Positions 53,582 to 63,426 of a stretch of DNA of 64,000 nucleotides are shown one piece after another. Position numbers and translations under genes: made by a program. The first letter of the stretch is position 1; every line of letters starts with the position of its first letter. The stretch is from Idiomarina sp. (GTDB lineage Bacteria; Pseudomonadota; Gammaproteobacteria; Enterobacterales; Alteromonadaceae), in contig JAFIFP010000008.1 in assembly GCA_020831965.1 (NCBI GenBank), positions 62,001 to 126,000 on the forward strand, in the 5' to 3' direction. The notes beneath the pieces were generated by a model, which was given only the letters and a program-made list of their open reading frames with translations, was not told the DNA's origin and made no database searches.

Positions 53582-55218
53582 GGGTTCCTCCGAGGGGGCG
53601 GATCAGTCGGTACTTTGGTATCGAATAATAAGGAGCGGGGACTGTCCCGTAAGCTCTCACCAAAGGGCTCTAAGTCTCGCAAAATCGAATTGAGGCGCTC
53701 AATTGAGCGCGACAATTCATTGTAAGCCGGCGCATCAACCGAATAGCCAGCGAAGGTTCGTTCGAGTTCATCTAAGGCGCGTACCATAGCCGAAGGTAAT
53801 TCCAACATATCTGGCTGCGCTAAGAGAATACTCAATTGCTCACTCGCCCGACTCACGGCGGCGAATGTCTCTTCCGACACCATTAAAGTGGCCCGCGCAG
53901 TATCTACGAGGTCTGCGAGCTCAATGTTATTCAAGCTATCCAGCAAGGCCGTGAATTTTTGATCCAGCTGGGTAAAACTGTTGGTAACAGAGGGAAACAC
54001 GGGATAGTTCGATTGAATTGACGCGACTTGGTGAGGCTCATCTGGATAGAAGTTAATATCCATAAATAAAGCGCCAGTCAGCAGGTTACCTGCTCGTAAG
54101 CTCGCTCGTAAGCCATCGCCAAACATCATCTGCAATTGCGTCTGCCATTCAGCCAAGACTTGGTCTGTTACACGTCCACCTAGCCGCTCCGGCTCGAATC
54201 GGATCAGCACGGGAATTTTCATTTCTAATAGCGAACTCGTGGGCCCGATATCCCCCCGATACGGAACCTGTTCAACCGTGCCAACACGTACCCCTCGATA
54301 TTCGACCGGCGCTCCTTGATTCAGTCCTCGCACGCTGTCCTCTAACAGTACCAAGAAGTAGATCACTTCGGTGAAGCGTGCCTGACGCGCTTGCTCTTCA
54401 CTATCGTACAAAGTGAAACTAGCGGCATTGGCAACCTGTGCCCCGCTACTCCCTTCATCAAACACAGCGAAGCTCACGCCACCACCAATTAAGGATTCGA
54501 GCGAGCCAATCTCCACGCGCACTCCTTGAGAATCCAAATCAAGCTTGGCGCCGGAACTCATCCAAAAGCGGGCATTTTCGGTCACGAGCGAGTCGTAAGG
54601 GGATTGAATAAAAAGTTGGTAAGTCATCATGCGGGCACTCGGATCGAAATCAATATGCTCGACTCGCCCAACGGTATAGCCCCGGTAAAGTACTGGGTCG
54701 CCTAACCCAAGCATACCGGCATCGACTGCTTTCAACTCAATTCGCAGTCCTTCCATGTCAGCAGGCGTAATAGGTGGCCCTTCAAGAGCGACATAGGATC
54801 GCTGACTGTCTGTCGCTTTTCCCGGCTGCAACTGAATATATGCACCGGACAGCAATGTGCCAAGACCACTGATGCCGTCTCGCCCAACCCGCGGTTTCAC
54901 TACCCAAAACTGAGTTTCACTGTTGAGCATACGGTCGGTGTCATAAAACATACGCACTTGCACAATGGCTCGTGAAAAGTCGTCCGATAAGATCACCGAT
55001 TCAACACGCCCTACCGCCACATCATGGGCTTTCACTAAGGTTTTACCGGCTTCAATGCCTTCGGCATTCAGCATTTCTATCGTGATTAAGGGTCCGCGAC
55101 TCGTATAAGTGTCATAAGCCATCCACACGCCAATGGCTAGCGCCACAATGGGCACGAGCCAGACGGAAGATATTTTTCGGCTTACTTTACGCACTGCGCG
55201 ATTTGCTGTTTCACTCAT
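53578..55218 (-). CDS. pqiB: PqiB intermembrane MCE-domain protein
   Basis: A 546-residue protein with one N-terminal membrane helix (VWLVPIVALAIGVWMAYDTY). Three MCE/MlaD domains follow (starting near GPLITIEMLNAEGI, GLRIELKAVDAG and REYRGVRVG-like YRGVRVGTVEQV). The long C-terminal helix region forms the lipid-conducting needle across the periplasm. It sits between pqiA and pqiC with ATGA overlaps at both ends. Confidence 0.94.
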   Translation of the reverse strand: MSETANRAVRKVSRKISSVWLVPIVALAIGVWMAYDTYTSRGPLITIEMLNAEGIEAGKTLVKAHDVAVGRVESVILSDDFSRAIVQVRMFYDTDRMLNSETQFWVVKPRVGRDGISGLGTLLSGAYIQLQPGKATDSQRSYVALEGPPITPADMEGLRIELKAVDAGMLGLGDPVLYRGYTVGRVEHIDFDPSARMMTYQLFIQSPYDSLVTENARFWMSSGAKLDLDSQGVRVEIGSLESLIGGGVSFAVFDEGSSGAQVANAASFTLYDSEEQARQARFTEVIYFLVLLEDSVRGLNQGAPVEYRGVRVGTVEQVPYRGDIGPTSSLLEMKIPVLIRFEPERLGGRVTDQVLAEWQTQLQMMFGDGLRASLRAGNLLTGALFMDINFYPDEPHQVASIQSNYPVFPSVTNSFTQLDQKFTALLDSLNNIELADLVDTARATLMVSEETFAAVSRASEQLSILLAQPDMLELPSAMVRALDELERTFAGYSVDAPAYNELSRSIERLNSILRDLEPFGESLRDSPRSLLFDTKVPTDPPPRRNP

Positions 55219-56522
55219 AAACGAATCTCCGCTCCCTGCTCTGATGGTGCCTCGGTCGACTCTACATCGGCGTGCTCAAGTTCAATATCCGGCTCACCCG
55301 TGTGGCCTTGCCATAATAAACGAGGGTCAAACACCATGGCCGCGATCATGGTTAGAATGACCACCGACGCAAAGGCTGCGGCCGCTGCGCCCGGATAGAT
55401 ACTCAAAATAACACCCGCCTGAATGAGCGCCACCATAATTGCGACGACAAACACATCGATCATGGACCAACGTCCAATAAACTCGGTGACTCGATACCAG
55501 CGCATCCGCTGGGGTGTCGCGAGCAATTGCGGTTTCGCAGCGAGTCGACAGAGATATCCTAGCACCAGAATTTTGGCGACCGGCACTACAAAGCTCGCAA
55601 AAAAGATAATTCCAGCGACTAAGTAACTTCCAAGATCGACCATCTGGAGAACTCCGCCAAGGATAGTCGATTCAATCGCTCCGCCTACTGTAACAGTGGT
55701 CATCATTGGATAGATATTAGCCGGAATGTAAAGAATCACTGAAGCCACTAAAAGTGCCCAAGTCGCTTGCAGTCGTAACTGTGTTGGCAGCTCCAATTTG
55801 GTATGACAACGAATACAATAGGCTTCTGTATCGGCTTGCAGTAACCCGCAGCATGGACAGCCTACAAGCTGCTGCTCCGCTGCTGTCGCACCGGTTTGCG
55901 CATGAGCGGGTGGTGCTGGCTCCTTACAAAGGGCAAACCAGAGCCAGTCGGTATCCACTAACCGTACCGTCCGCACGAGCAACAACACATAAAAACAAAA
56001 TGCGACGAAGGACCAGCCAAATCCGATTTGAGCCATGCCAATTAGTTTCGCTAAGCTCACTAATACACCAACCAAAAATACGTCGGTCATCAGCCAAGGT
56101 TTAATACTGGTGAGGCCGCGCGCGAGGGAGACTTCACCCGGCAGATGCACTCGCAAGACGATACCCACATAAAGATAAATCACAGTGAGCAAATACAGGC
56201 CAGGAAGAACCACAATAGTCAGTGCAATCAGTAGCGCTAGGATGGGCCAGTCATTGGAAAACATCGCTTGCGCGGCATCAAGTAATACAATGTCCTGATG
56301 CATTCCGGCCAAGGTGAAAGAAAGAAATGAAAAAGGTAAGGTCAGCAGCAACATGAGTAGTGCTGCTATCGAGTTCGCCAGCACCCGTTGTGCTGGAGCA
56401 TCATGACGATGACTGAGTTCGCGATCACAGCGCGGGCAATGCGCTGCCTCACCGGACTTTAACGCCGGCAGTGCTGACACCCAGTCACATTCCGGGCAAG
56501 CGCGCCAACGTCGTTTACTCAT
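55215..56522 (-). CDS. pqiA: PqiA inner-membrane protein
   Basis: A 435-residue protein with two copies of the PqiA domain, each headed by a rubredoxin-like zinc site (CPECDWV...HCPRCDRE and CPCCGLL...YCIRCHTK) and followed by four membrane helices. It is the inner-membrane component of the PqiABC lipid-transport complex, induced by paraquat in E. coli. It lies 5 bp after ubiK. Confidence 0.94.
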   Translation of the reverse strand: MSKRRWRACPECDWVSALPALKSGEAAHCPRCDRELSHRHDAPAQRVLANSIAALLMLLLTLPFSFLSFTLAGMHQDIVLLDAAQAMFSNDWPILALLIALTIVVLPGLYLLTVIYLYVGIVLRVHLPGEVSLARGLTSIKPWLMTDVFLVGVLVSLAKLIGMAQIGFGWSFVAFCFYVLLLVRTVRLVDTDWLWFALCKEPAPPAHAQTGATAAEQQLVGCPCCGLLQADTEAYCIRCHTKLELPTQLRLQATWALLVASVILYIPANIYPMMTTVTVGGAIESTILGGVLQMVDLGSYLVAGIIFFASFVVPVAKILVLGYLCRLAAKPQLLATPQRMRWYRVTEFIGRWSMIDVFVVAIMVALIQAGVILSIYPGAAAAAFASVVILTMIAAMVFDPRLLWQGHTGEPDIELEHADVESTEAPSEQGAEIRL

Positions 56523-56527
56523 CGGAC

Positions 56528-56776
56528 TTACGAATCCTTATCCGTCGTCATTGCGTCAAGACGCTGCTCAAGCTGTTCAATCCGCTCACGGAGTCGCAAC
56601 ACCATGTTTTGCTGAATTTCTAGCTCTTCACGGGTGACCACATCGAGACGGTTCAGTTGATGCTGCAATGATTGCTTCACGCGACTCTCTAAATTGTCAG
56701 CCGCTTCACGCACGCCTGGCGGAATACTCTCGGTAATTTGGCGGGCGATCTGTTCGATTTTTTTGCTATCTATCAT
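56528..56776 (-). CDS. ubiK: Ubiquinone biosynthesis accessory factor UbiK
   Basis: An 82-residue protein with the BMFP fold: an N-terminal helix (MIDSKKIEQIARQITESIP) and a C-terminal trimeric coiled coil (QNMVLRLRERIEQLEQRLDA). In E. coli (YqiC) it helps assemble the UbiJ-UbiK complex for aerobic ubiquinone synthesis. Its place at the head of the pqiABC run is unusual, and its functional link to these genes is unclear. Confidence 0.9.
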   Translation of the reverse strand: MIDSKKIEQIARQITESIPPGVREAADNLESRVKQSLQHQLNRLDVVTREELEIQQNMVLRLRERIEQLEQRLDAMTTDKDS

Positions 56777-56903
56777 GGACCTGTCTACTCACTTCTGATG
56801 TTTCCTTCACTATAGCACGAGCACAAGATACTAAGGGAATTCAGCTCGGGTAGGAATTCAGTTACAATTCGACCCTGATTCCTTCAGCTCACCGGACTAT
56901 TTC

Positions 56904-58922
56904 ATGCTATTAAATCCACAACAACAGGAAGCTGTGCGCTACACCGCTAGCCCGCTCTTGGTGTTGGCTGGTGCCGGCAGTGGTAAAACCCGAGTGATTA
57001 CTGAGAAAATCGCCTACTTGATCGGTGAAAAAGGCCTAGAAGCGCGCCATATCGCTGCCGTAACCTTTACAAATAAAGCTGCCCGCGAAATGCGCGAACG
57101 TATTGGTCAACGCATGGGCCGACAAGGGACTCGCGGCCTCCGCGTATCAACGTTTCACACTCTTGGCTTAGATATTATTCGACGTGAAACTATGCACTTG
57201 GGTTACAAACCTGGGTTTTCACTATTCGATGATCAAGATACCTTTTCGCTACTAAATGCCTTAAGTGAAGACACCCTGCAAGGCGACAAAGCACTGGTGC
57301 AACAGCTGCAACAGCGCATCGGCTCTTGGAAGAATCGCATGATTCTACCGGACCAAGTACCTCCGGGGGATACGCCAGATGATCAACTTTATATTCATCT
57401 GTACGGGGAATATCAACGCCACCTGAAGGCTTACAATGCACTGGATTTTGATGACTTAATTCTGCTGCCAACCTTGTTGTTGCAGCAACATGAGTCCGTG
57501 CGCGTAAGGTGGCAACAGCGTATTCGCTACTTGTTAGTGGACGAATATCAGGACACCAACACCAGCCAGTACCAACTTGTGAAGCTACTTGTCGGTGATC
57601 GCGGCAAGCTGACCGTAGTCGGCGATGATGACCAAAGTATCTATTCCTGGCGTGGTGCGCAGCCAGAAAACCTGGCATTGCTGCAGCAAGATTTTCCAGA
57701 TTTACGGGTCATTAAGCTCGAGCAAAATTACCGTTCTGTTGGACGCATTTTGAAATCCGCCAATATTCTGATTGAAAACAACCCCCATGTGTTTGAGAAG
57801 AAACTGTTCTCTGAGATGGAGTATGGCGAACCTTTGCGCATTATTTATGGGCGTAATGAAGAACACGAAGCAGAGCGCGTGGTTGCAGAAATCGTGCGTG
57901 AACGTTTTATGCACCAAACCCGATTTGGCGAATACGCCATTCTTTATCGGGGAAATCATCAGTCGCGGCTGTTCGAAAAAGCCCTGATGAGCAATCGAAT
58001 CCCCTACAAGATCACCGGCGGTCAGTCTTTCTTTGCGCGTGCCGAAGTGAAAGACATCATGGCTTACTTGCGCTTGGTGGTGAATCCGGACGATGACAAT
58101 GCGCTACTTCGCATCATTAACGTACCCCGTCGCGGCATCGGTCCGAGTACGCTCGAACGCATTGGCCAACTCGCTCACCAAGAGAACATAAGTTTGCTGG
58201 CTGCCTGTCAGCACGCAGGCTTGAAAACCTTACTCGGCACAAAAGCTTACGGCGATGTGTGCGAGTTCGTGCGGATGATTGATCTTGCTGCCCGCACCGC
58301 GTCGGGTGATGTTGAAGACGCGATTCAAGCCGTAAAAACCTTAGTTCAAGACACCGGCTATGAAGACTGGCTATTCGAGAGCAGTCCAAGCCCAGCCTCC
58401 GCTGAAATGCGTGTCCGTCACATTAGTGAACTTTACCGGTGGGTCGTCGGCATGCTTGAGGGGGACGCTGATCATGAGCCCATGACCCTCGAGCAAGTGG
58501 TTTCACGACTGATGCTGCGCGACATGATGTCACGTCAAGACGATGAAGATGACAGCGACCAAGTGCAATTAATGACCCTGCATGCGTCGAAAGGTTTGGA
58601 GTTTCCTTTCGTATTCCTAGTGGGAATGGAAGAAGGCTTACTTCCGCACCAAACCAGTATTGATAACGATGATGTAGAAGAGGAGCGGCGCCTCGCCTAT
58701 GTGGGTATTACTCGCGCACAACAAAAGCTCACTTTCACCATGGCGCGTGAACGACGCCAATATGGGGAAGTGTTTCGACCTGAACCCAGCCGTTTCTTAC
58801 TTGAGTTACCGCAAGACGATTTAGAGTGGGAAGATAAAAAGAAGAAAGTGACGGCAGAAGAGCAGCTTGAAAAGAACAGTGCGCATATTGCCAGAATTCG
58901 CGCGATGCTCGGTGAAGATTAA
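56904..58922 (+). CDS. rep: ATP-dependent DNA helicase Rep
   Basis: SF1A 3'-5' helicase that clears proteins ahead of replication forks. The 672-residue protein (E. coli 673) begins MLLNPQQQEAVRY. It has Walker A GAGSGKTRVI, motif Ia TFTNKAAREM, motif II VDEYQDTN, motif III GDDDQSIYSWRGA, motif IV EQNYRSVGRIL and motif VI YVGITRAQQKL. The C-terminal RFLLELPQDDLEW favours Rep over UvrD. It is divergent from ubiK and has its own promoter region with a TACAAT-like -10. Confidence 0.96.
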   Translation: MLLNPQQQEAVRYTASPLLVLAGAGSGKTRVITEKIAYLIGEKGLEARHIAAVTFTNKAAREMRERIGQRMGRQGTRGLRVSTFHTLGLDIIRRETMHLGYKPGFSLFDDQDTFSLLNALSEDTLQGDKALVQQLQQRIGSWKNRMILPDQVPPGDTPDDQLYIHLYGEYQRHLKAYNALDFDDLILLPTLLLQQHESVRVRWQQRIRYLLVDEYQDTNTSQYQLVKLLVGDRGKLTVVGDDDQSIYSWRGAQPENLALLQQDFPDLRVIKLEQNYRSVGRILKSANILIENNPHVFEKKLFSEMEYGEPLRIIYGRNEEHEAERVVAEIVRERFMHQTRFGEYAILYRGNHQSRLFEKALMSNRIPYKITGGQSFFARAEVKDIMAYLRLVVNPDDDNALLRIINVPRRGIGPSTLERIGQLAHQENISLLAACQHAGLKTLLGTKAYGDVCEFVRMIDLAARTASGDVEDAIQAVKTLVQDTGYEDWLFESSPSPASAEMRVRHISELYRWVVGMLEGDADHEPMTLEQVVSRLMLRDMMSRQDDEDDSDQVQLMTLHASKGLEFPFVFLVGMEEGLLPHQTSIDNDDVEEERRLAYVGITRAQQKLTFTMARERRQYGEVFRPEPSRFLLELPQDDLEWEDKKKKVTAEEQLEKNSAHIARIRAMLGED

Positions 58923-58934
58923 TACGCAGTTGGT

Positions 58935-61535
58935 TTAGGCGGCGCTCAACGCTGAATGCTTGTCTGTAATCTTCTCGGGGCTACCTAATAGATAGCCTTG
59001 ACCGAAATGGACTCCCAAGTCTTTAAGTTGCGCTAACTGCTCTTTACTCTCAATACCCTCAGCGGTGAGGCGAATTCCAAGCTCTTCACACAGAGTCACC
59101 ACGTGACGCACCATGGCTTGTGCACGCTCTTTGCGGCTGACCTGCGCGACGAAGCGATGATCCAGCTTCACAAAGTCGAATGGATAATTGTAGATAAATT
59201 GCAGTGGCCCGGAGCCACGACCGAAGTCGTCGAGCGCCAGCTTGAAGCGTAACTCTTTCAAACGCCGCAAGCTTGCAATAATGCGGCGAGCATCTTCGTG
59301 CTGAAGTGAATCTTCATCAAACTCTAGAACGAGTCCCGCGGGATCAATATCATACTCGCGGACGGTCTCGATTAAACGCTGAACATGGCGCGAACGCAAT
59401 AAGTGCTGAACCGAAAGATTCAAATGCAAAGGTGCGGTGGTGAGGCCTTCTTTTGCCCTCTCTGAAATACGTTCACAAGCCTGCTGCACCGTCCACAAGT
59501 CGATCTCAAGTATGGACCCTGACCGTTCTGCAAGGGCCAAAAACTCGGATGGAGCGACCAAGTCTTTACCGCGCTGCCAGCGCAGCAACAATTCATAGCC
59601 TTCAATCTCGTCATCATCAAGATTCACCAATGGCTGATACCACAACACGAAGTCTTGGTTTACTTGCGCGGTGCGTAAGGCGGTTTCTTGATTAATAGCC
59701 GCCACCAGGCCACTGCGAATTGTTTCGTCAAACACCACATAACGGCCCCGACCCAAACTTTTCGCTTCGTACATGGCAGCGTCAGCATCACGCAATAGGC
59801 GTTCGACGGTATCTTCCTCATCACGCCAGGTGGTGATACCAATACTCGCGCCCGAGAAATGCTCTTGGCCTTCGAGCACAAAGGGCTCGGTCATTAGCGA
59901 AATAATTCGCCCGGCGACATCTTTAGCGTCATCGACATGGGCAATACGATCGAGCAGAATCACGAATTCGTCACCACCGAGGCGAGCGAGTAAATCGTGC
60001 TCGCGAATAGTGCCACGCAAACGCTCACTTACTTCCAGCAAGAATTTATCGCCGGCTGAATGGCCCAGTGTGTCATTAATGTTTTTAAAGCGGTCAAGGT
60101 CGACGAAGAGAATAGCGAAGTACTCTTTCGCGCGACGTTTCTGTGCAGCTAACGCCTGCTTTACTCGGTCGGTGAACATGGCGCGGTTTGGCAAGCCTGT
60201 CAGGTTGTCATGGTGCGCATCATGGAATAAACGCGCTTCAATCTTTTTCCGGCGCTCAATCTCTTCGACTAATTCTTCAGTACGTTCTGCAATTCGTTTT
60301 TCTAAGAATACATTCGCGCGCGCTAGCCGCTCGGCTGAACGGCGCCGCTCGATCGCAACCGCAACGTGTTGCGATACGAAGTTTAACAACTCCAAGTCGT
60401 CTTTTGCGTAGCCTTGCTGGTCGTCATAAATCTGCACCGCCAGCACACCAAAAACTTCCCCATCCATACTTAAGGGGGAGCCAAGCCATTCGTGCGCAAG
60501 TTTGCCATGCCCATCGTGCAGAATCACTTCGTTACGGCGAATCAACTCATCCCGACGCTTTGCGTCCACAAATGCAGGACGCCCAGTTCTTAAGACGTAC
60601 TCAGTTAAGCCTTTTTGTAACCGTCGCTGTCGCGCCTCAAAGCCACTTTCATCCACATAATAAGGGAAATAGACCTGTTGGCCATTCTCAGTCAGTAACG
60701 CCACGTAGAAGTTGTCGGCATTCAAAAGCTTTTCAATTTGTATGTGCAGATCACGGAAGAAGCTACGCATATCTTCTGCCGTGTTGGTCAGCTCAGAAAT
60801 TGCGTACAGCACGCTGGTCTGAAGCTCAGCCTTCTCGCGCTCAGTCACTTCTTTCAACAGGTTTTCATTGGCAAAGCGAAGCTCTGACGTTTGATGGGCA
60901 ATTTCTTGCTCCATCCATTCGCGCTGACGGAAACGCTCAAGCGAATTAACAACGTGCTGGGAAACGAAGGTCAGTAATTCTAGGTCGTCTTGCTGGTAAC
61001 GGACTTCTTCAGCATAACTTTGAACAACCATGGCGCCCACCACTTCGTCATTCAAAATCAATGGAGCACCCAGCCAATCAAGCGGGAGAGAACCCATGCT
61101 TTGTATATCGCCGCTCGCATTCAATTCTTCGATTTGTTCTTTGGTAAGCAACATGGGCTCACCAGTGCGCAAAATATACCCAGTCATGCCGCGCATCAAC
61201 GCTTCCACTGGCACTTCTGCAACAAATTCGGCCGTGTCGTACTCATCGGCAAAGTAGGGAAAGCTGAAGGAGCTCTTGTTTTCGTTGTACAAACAAATGT
61301 AGAAGTTTCTGGCCGCCATTAATTGGCCAATAATGCGGTGCACTGAGGCATAGAGCTGATCCATGCTTTGTGCAGAAGAGGCTAATTCCGAGATACGAAA
61401 AAGGGCCTGCTGAACTACTTCAGCCTGCCGGTATTTTTGCGTTAGCGCTTTTAGCCTTTCAACAACCTTTTCGAGCCGTTTTAGCTTTTCTTGTGCACTA
61501 GCCGCTTTTGTTTGTGATGCTTGCTCTGAAGACAA
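58935..61535 (-). CDS. GAF-GAF-GGDEF-EAL cyclic-di-GMP protein
   Basis: An 866-residue cytosolic protein. A short coiled coil (about 10-45) is followed by two GAF domains (about 55-195 and 245-400), a second coiled coil, a GGDEF domain (about 445-610, intact LGGDEF near 519) and an EAL domain (about 620-860). The EAL motif reads ELL (EGYELLLRW, near 645). The other catalytic residues are present: LNLS, LEFDEDS, ALDDFG, VKLD and AEGIES. The protein may therefore make or break cyclic di-GMP in response to a GAF ligand. No partner gene is adjacent. Confidence 0.92.
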   Translation of the reverse strand: MSSEQASQTKAASAQEKLKRLEKVVERLKALTQKYRQAEVVQQALFRISELASSAQSMDQLYASVHRIIGQLMAARNFYICLYNENKSSFSFPYFADEYDTAEFVAEVPVEALMRGMTGYILRTGEPMLLTKEQIEELNASGDIQSMGSLPLDWLGAPLILNDEVVGAMVVQSYAEEVRYQQDDLELLTFVSQHVVNSLERFRQREWMEQEIAHQTSELRFANENLLKEVTEREKAELQTSVLYAISELTNTAEDMRSFFRDLHIQIEKLLNADNFYVALLTENGQQVYFPYYVDESGFEARQRRLQKGLTEYVLRTGRPAFVDAKRRDELIRRNEVILHDGHGKLAHEWLGSPLSMDGEVFGVLAVQIYDDQQGYAKDDLELLNFVSQHVAVAIERRRSAERLARANVFLEKRIAERTEELVEEIERRKKIEARLFHDAHHDNLTGLPNRAMFTDRVKQALAAQKRRAKEYFAILFVDLDRFKNINDTLGHSAGDKFLLEVSERLRGTIREHDLLARLGGDEFVILLDRIAHVDDAKDVAGRIISLMTEPFVLEGQEHFSGASIGITTWRDEEDTVERLLRDADAAMYEAKSLGRGRYVVFDETIRSGLVAAINQETALRTAQVNQDFVLWYQPLVNLDDDEIEGYELLLRWQRGKDLVAPSEFLALAERSGSILEIDLWTVQQACERISERAKEGLTTAPLHLNLSVQHLLRSRHVQRLIETVREYDIDPAGLVLEFDEDSLQHEDARRIIASLRRLKELRFKLALDDFGRGSGPLQFIYNYPFDFVKLDHRFVAQVSRKERAQAMVRHVVTLCEELGIRLTAEGIESKEQLAQLKDLGVHFGQGYLLGSPEKITDKHSALSAA

Positions 61536-61689
61536 ACTCGCTGGCTCTCTCGTCCCTCAGTGTAGCTTTCCGTCTGAAAACCTGCCCTGTATATACTTTT
61601 TATTATAGTGTTGTAATAAGAAATCACAAGGATTGAGTATAACTTGCACGACTGAGTAAGAAAAGTACTGTGGTTCGACCTGCGGCAAT

Positions 61690-61714
61690 AAAAAACCGCC
61701 CGAAGGCGGTTTTT
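61690..61714 (-). terminator. Rho-independent terminator with UUCG tetraloop after cytochrome c5
   Basis: Read on the minus strand the stem ACCGCC/GGCGGT encloses loop TTCG and is followed by six T. A/T pairs extend the stem. The UUCG loop is unusually stable. Confidence 0.92.
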
Positions 61715-61741
61715 TTTCTTAACATTTTGTTTTTACGAAAA

Positions 61742-62173
61742 TTACAGGTCGCTAATCATGTACTCAATAGCGGCAAGAATTTCTTCGTCCGAACAATTTG
61801 CACAACCACCACGCGGTGGCATTGCATTGAATCCGTTGATTGAATGCTCTAATAGAACATCCATTCCTTGACTCAAACGACCTTCCCAGTCGCCCGCGTC
61901 GTTAATCTTCGGAGCTCCTAACAAACCACCGTTATGACATGCGCCACAAGCTTGGTTGTAAACTTGCTCGCCTGAGCGTGCTTCACCGCTTTGTGCTGCA
62001 GCAGCAGTCGCTGTCGCTTCACCTGCAATGCGAACCTTCGCAGCGGGCTTAATACGCTCAGCAATGGCTTCACGAGACATGTCCTGAGTCATTGCCGCCA
62101 CACCGCCTGCTACGGCTAAACCTGCAATTACTGCTAGGACGCGTTTCCATTTTAACTGAGATAACAATTTCAC
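61742..62173 (-). CDS. Cytochrome c5 family protein
   Basis: Small class I c-type cytochrome of 143 residues. A GTG start at 62173 follows AGGAG and a hydrophobic signal/anchor (VLAVIAGLAVAGGVAA). The heme site is C76-G-A-C79-H80 and the axial Met is M118 in FNAMPPRGG. The cytochrome-c5 cysteine pair C124/C127 is present. The Ala-rich linker (residues 50-62) suggests a flexible tether to the membrane. It probably shuttles electrons to terminal oxidases. It is divergent from dinB. Confidence 0.88.
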   Translation of the reverse strand: MKLLSQLKWKRVLAVIAGLAVAGGVAAMTQDMSREAIAERIKPAAKVRIAGEATATAAAAQSGEARSGEQVYNQACGACHNGGLLGAPKINDAGDWEGRLSQGMDVLLEHSINGFNAMPPRGGCANCSDEEILAAIEYMISDL

Positions 62174-62338
62174 AATACTCTCCTGCGCTGAATACTGGCG
62201 AAACAAATACAATCTGCGCACGATTATACGGATTTCCCCCGGGAAGGTAAATCCAATTGGCGTTTTTGTATTCACCCATCATCTTTACGGGATTGTGGTA
62301 GCATTTTGATCACTCTATCCCTATTTAAAAGAGCTGCA

Positions 62339-63412
62339 GTGACAACATCGGAATCACGCAAGATAGCACTCCTAGACCTCGACGCCTTTTTTGCTGCTGT
62401 TGAGGTGACTAAGGATCCAGCGCTAGCAAACTATCCCTTTGCGGTCGGGGGTGGCGGTGAGCGTGGCGTGGTGGCAACTTGCAATTATAAGGCGCGCCAA
62501 TACGGCGTACGCAGTGCGATGTCTGGATTTCATGCGCGCCGGCTCTGTCCTGATCTCGTTTTCGTAAAGCCTGATATGGCCAGTTACAAAGCCATGTCTC
62601 AGCGGGTCTTAACCTTACTACAAGACATTACACCGATCATTCAGCCCGCTTCAATTGACGAGTTCTATCTGGATCTGTCGGCCAGCACCTTATTTCAAGG
62701 CAGTGCCACGCGCATGATGACCTTTGTTCGTGATGAACTTCGCAGCCTCGGAATCACCGGTTCAGCAGGGATTTCCAATCAGAAAATGGTGGCCAAGATT
62801 GCATCGAATGAGCGCAAACCGGATGGACAGTTTGTCGTGCCACCTGAAGAGGTTGTGCATTACATTAGCGGCTTATCCCTTGCGCGGATTCCGGGAATTG
62901 GCCCCAAGAGCCAAGAACGGCTGCGCCATGCCGGCTACACAACGGGTCTACATATTCAGCAGGCCGACGTGACAAGGCTCCAACAGCTACTGGGCGATCA
63001 TAGCGCCTACTTGCTCTACCAACGTTGCCAGGGCATTGATCTGCGCCCAGTCAAAACCGAACAAGTTCGCAAACAAGTGAGTATTGAAGACACTCTGCCG
63101 CGGGATATTCATCATTTACGCGAGGCGGAGATCATGCTCGAGAAGCAGCTCTTACCAAATCTAAAGAAGCGGCTGAAGACAGACAGTTGGCAACAAACCA
63201 AAATTCGAACCCAAACCTTGAAGCTTAAGTTCAGTGACTTTACTCAAACCACAATTTCCCGCAGTGCGAATAAAGTTTCACCTTCGTTGTACTACCAACT
63301 ATTGAAAGAAGCGTGGCCACGCACTGCAGGACGTGGCGTCAGGCTGATGGGACTTGCCGTGACACTACCTGACCCCGATGAGGACAGGCAGCTAGAGCTC
63401 GATTTGGAGTGA
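62339..63412 (+). CDS. dinB: DNA polymerase IV (Y family)
   Basis: Error-prone translesion polymerase of 357 residues from the GTG at 62339, the start closest to the conserved region; a TTG at 62306 would add 11 residues. The catalytic residues are visible in LLDLDAFFAAVE and SIDEFYLDLS, and the fingers segment ATCNYKARQYGVRSAM is typical. The thumb helix-hairpin-helix is ARIPGIGPKSQERL. A beta-clamp-binding peptide is likely in the C-terminal LELDLE-like end (RQLELDLE). I did not find a convincing LexA box, so SOS control is not shown. Confidence 0.94.
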   Translation: MTTSESRKIALLDLDAFFAAVEVTKDPALANYPFAVGGGGERGVVATCNYKARQYGVRSAMSGFHARRLCPDLVFVKPDMASYKAMSQRVLTLLQDITPIIQPASIDEFYLDLSASTLFQGSATRMMTFVRDELRSLGITGSAGISNQKMVAKIASNERKPDGQFVVPPEEVVHYISGLSLARIPGIGPKSQERLRHAGYTTGLHIQQADVTRLQQLLGDHSAYLLYQRCQGIDLRPVKTEQVRKQVSIEDTLPRDIHHLREAEIMLEKQLLPNLKKRLKTDSWQQTKIRTQTLKLKFSDFTQTTISRSANKVSPSLYYQLLKEAWPRTAGRGVRLMGLAVTLPDPDEDRQLELDLE

Positions 63413-63426
63413 TCCTTAGACGAAAC

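Noticed and set aside
59773-60949. Long plus-strand frames antisense to the GGDEF-EAL gene
   Set aside because: Ser/Arg-rich shadows of a real coding sequence with intact domains on the other strand.
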